From Iris pallida (lineage: Eukaryota > Streptophyta > Magnoliopsida > Asparagales > Iridaceae): a DNA stretch of 64,000 bases. The notes below the pieces were generated by a model that did not search any database, had not been told where the DNA came from, and was given only the letters and a program-made list of their open reading frames with translations. The DNA is taken from NCBI GenBank assembly GCA_029216955.1, contig JANAVB010029819.1, forward strand, positions 31,236,586-31,300,585, given 5' to 3'. A program made the translations under genes and the position numbers. Positions 62,004 through 64,000 of this stretch are shown here, piece by piece (position 1 is the first letter of the stretch; each line of letters opens with the position of its first letter).

Positions 62004-63675
62004 TGTAGCATCCACTTTTTCATAGAAGGGTATTACAGTCATTTTAGCCATTTTGGCCTTTATGTGATTTTCTGAATATGTTGACTTATGATAGTTCTAG
62101 CAACTAGTTTAACCATAGTGGACATGTATAGGGGCCTAACCATGCCTTAGAATTGTTATTTTTATTTTTAGAATTTATTTTAGGCATTAGATTATTTTTA
62201 AGGCTTAAATTGATTTATTTTAGCCTTTTTGTATGCTGGCCTTTAAGTCTTTTAACTTGGGCCCATTTCTACTTGAGAAAGAGTTAGCCCAAGTGAAACC
62301 CTAACCCCTAGAGACCTAGTCTTGGCCACCCAACAGCAGAAAACCCCTCCCCCTTTTCATCATTTGTGAAGTTTTGAGCCTCCACAAGGAAACCCTAAAA
62401 GATCCATCTCTCCAAAGCTCTTTTTCCTTCATCCGGAGTCCGTTTCTTCCTAAACGAACTCTGTTGCACTCGTCGAGGAGAGGAGGATCTGTTGGAGCAT
62501 TTCTAGCATGGAGACGTAGGCTTTTGATGGAGGGAAATCGGCCGACACGACAACCGAGGAGCCCCGTTTATTGAGTTTTTGACACTCAATAGGTAAAACC
62601 CTAATCTACCATTGTAAATCTGGAATTTATTTTATTTTTGAATCCATATAGGTGCCCTAGACTTGCCCATGAAATTTGCTGTGATTTCGACTTCGTTTGA
62701 TGGCGGTATCGCACACGTGTCGGTCCTTTACGGCACGTGTCCGACGAAATGCCGCTTAGGATAGAAAGTTGCTGTTTTTCGATTCTGTCTTCATGAATGT
62801 TTAGATAATATGATTTTGATAAACTTTCATGAAGACGGATTTGGTTTTGACAACGTATCAGCGACGTTTCGGGCAACGGACGCACGTGCACGGATCTCGT
62901 GCACGAGGCCGTGCGTGTCCTGCTGTCCGTGCGTTGTTTCTCAATGCACAGGCCGTATTTTTGTGTGAAATTTCTTGAGCACGTGGGGGCAACCTCTTCC
63001 CCCATGCTCGTAAAATTTTACAGCTTTTTGTTGAGCGAGCGCGGAGAAATCGTGCATGCACCGCTTAGCCACTGTGTATTCAGCCTGTTATTTTTGTCGC
63101 TGAAACGGACTTCGTGCGCACACACGACGCAGCGAAGACCCATTCCAGGACCCAAAACATGTCGAACTATACCTAGACTACCCGTAAGGCAAACCCCAAG
63201 TCACGGCATGGCCCGACGAGCTAGCCACGAAGGTGGAACCGCGTGAACGAACGCGTGAACTATACCTAGACTACCCGTATCCTAGACCTATCCTAGGAAC
63301 CCCCCCAGCTACGTGCACAAGCACGGGGCATTTCATTGTGTGTGCGGCGCTCAAACGAGCGAGAATGCACGCGTATCACGCGATATCGAGAAATTCCGAT
63401 ACGCGTCCTTTGGACACGACACGGACACGATTTCGAACCCGAGAGTATATGAAGGCATCACGTGGGTCGAGACCAACGTGTATGCCGAATTTCGTGAGTT
63501 CGTTTGGTGTATTTTGCATTTTGGGTCGTTGTGTGAAATTGGGTTGTTTTTTTTAATTTCGATTTTGAGTTGAAATTTGATATATTGTTTTCCAGCCTCT
63601 TAGCTTATAAATTTTGAGTTTTCAGGACTTATACGAGGTTTCGGATTTGTGGGAACCAACTTTTGGTTTTGTTTC
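62004..63675 (+). repeat. Gypsy-like LTR start, cut by another insertion
   Basis: TGTAGCATCC begins a new sequence inside the Copia LTR. It has the build of the long LTRs here: AT-rich start, AAACCCTAA words near 62300-62400, then a GC-richer part. No internal region is reached before 63676. No protein is recognised in the frames at 62899-63573. Confidence 0.45.
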
Positions 63676-64000
63676 TGTCATGCCCCAGAACCAGAATACT
63701 GGAGAGCGGGGGAATGACTCAGCCAGCTACGTATTACGGGTAGATGAATACCGTATAATACGATCAATGCTATATAAAAGACGAAGGGGTGCATACTACA
63801 TGAAAGTCTCACTATGGTCACTTCACATCTATTATCTCAATCCTTCAAGCAAGAAACAGTAATAGAGAACATGTGAGATAAAGCAGTAAGGCGTCCCAAA
63901 CCCTCAGTCAAAATGTTCTTGAGATCTGGCTTTACAAAACATAGCCAGATGAGGTAGTAAAGTATACACAATTGTTTATCAGCTGCAGCTTGACTTAGTT
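63676..64000 (-). repeat. Start of a minus-oriented LTR, running off the window
   Basis: TGTCATGCCCCAGAACC begins abruptly. On the minus strand this is an LTR end of the type GGGGCATGACA. It continues to the window edge without features. Confidence 0.45.

Overview
This window is a stretch of a large, AT-rich flowering-plant nuclear genome made almost entirely of transposable elements inserted into one another. I recognise no ordinary host gene, tRNA, rRNA or CRISPR array. The evidence for a plant is the mix of element types: Ty3/Gypsy chromoviruses of the Tekay/Del type with LTRs of 3.3-4.3 kb, Ty1/Copia elements whose RT looks SIRE/Maximus-like, L1-type LINEs with a DUF4283-like ORF1, and a foldback MITE. 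The species cannot be told from this sequence.

Layout, with letters used below. A (1-9297, +): a Tekay chromovirus with decayed gag-pol, its 5' LTR cut by the window edge, and a 3.58-kb 3' LTR. B (9298-10886, -): a Copia fragment (gag start, PBS, LTR) cut by A. 10887-12341 (-): GC-rich DNA resembling a LINE 5' leader. C (12342-31010, +): a Gypsy derivative with 3.65-kb LTRs and a 1.27-kb internal region without genes. D (14133-24208, -) sits inside the 5' LTR of C with target duplication TTATT and also has no genes. 31011-32437 (+): a GC-rich segment with a minisatellite. 32462-34137 (+): a LINE remnant keeping a 259-codon ORF1. 34191-34403: a palindromic MITE. 34429-41004 (-): a nearly full-length L1-type LINE. 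41005-42577: the 3' part of a Gypsy LTR. 42578-43499: nothing recognised.

E (about 43500-62003, +) is a Copia element of the same family as B. It was hit by F (44886-55127, target duplication TCAGG), a Gypsy derivative with two 4.26-kb LTRs and only gag between them; by a solo LTR (56214-57847, probable duplication GAAAG); and by a 553-bp A-tailed retroposon (58413-58965, duplication AAGTGCC). The far end of E is interrupted by another Gypsy-like LTR (62004-63675), itself cut at 63676 by an LTR in the opposite orientation that runs off the window.

The coding regions are dead. A carries eight in-frame stops, several at Trp or Gln positions. E has lost a catalytic Asp in both integrase and RT. 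The LINE RT reads YAND instead of YADD. The best leads are the gag-only and gene-free Gypsy derivatives (F, C, D), which share an odd primer-binding-site region with A; the LINE ORF1 whose three zinc-knuckle cysteines are all tyrosines in an open frame; and conserved small structures inside the LTRs.
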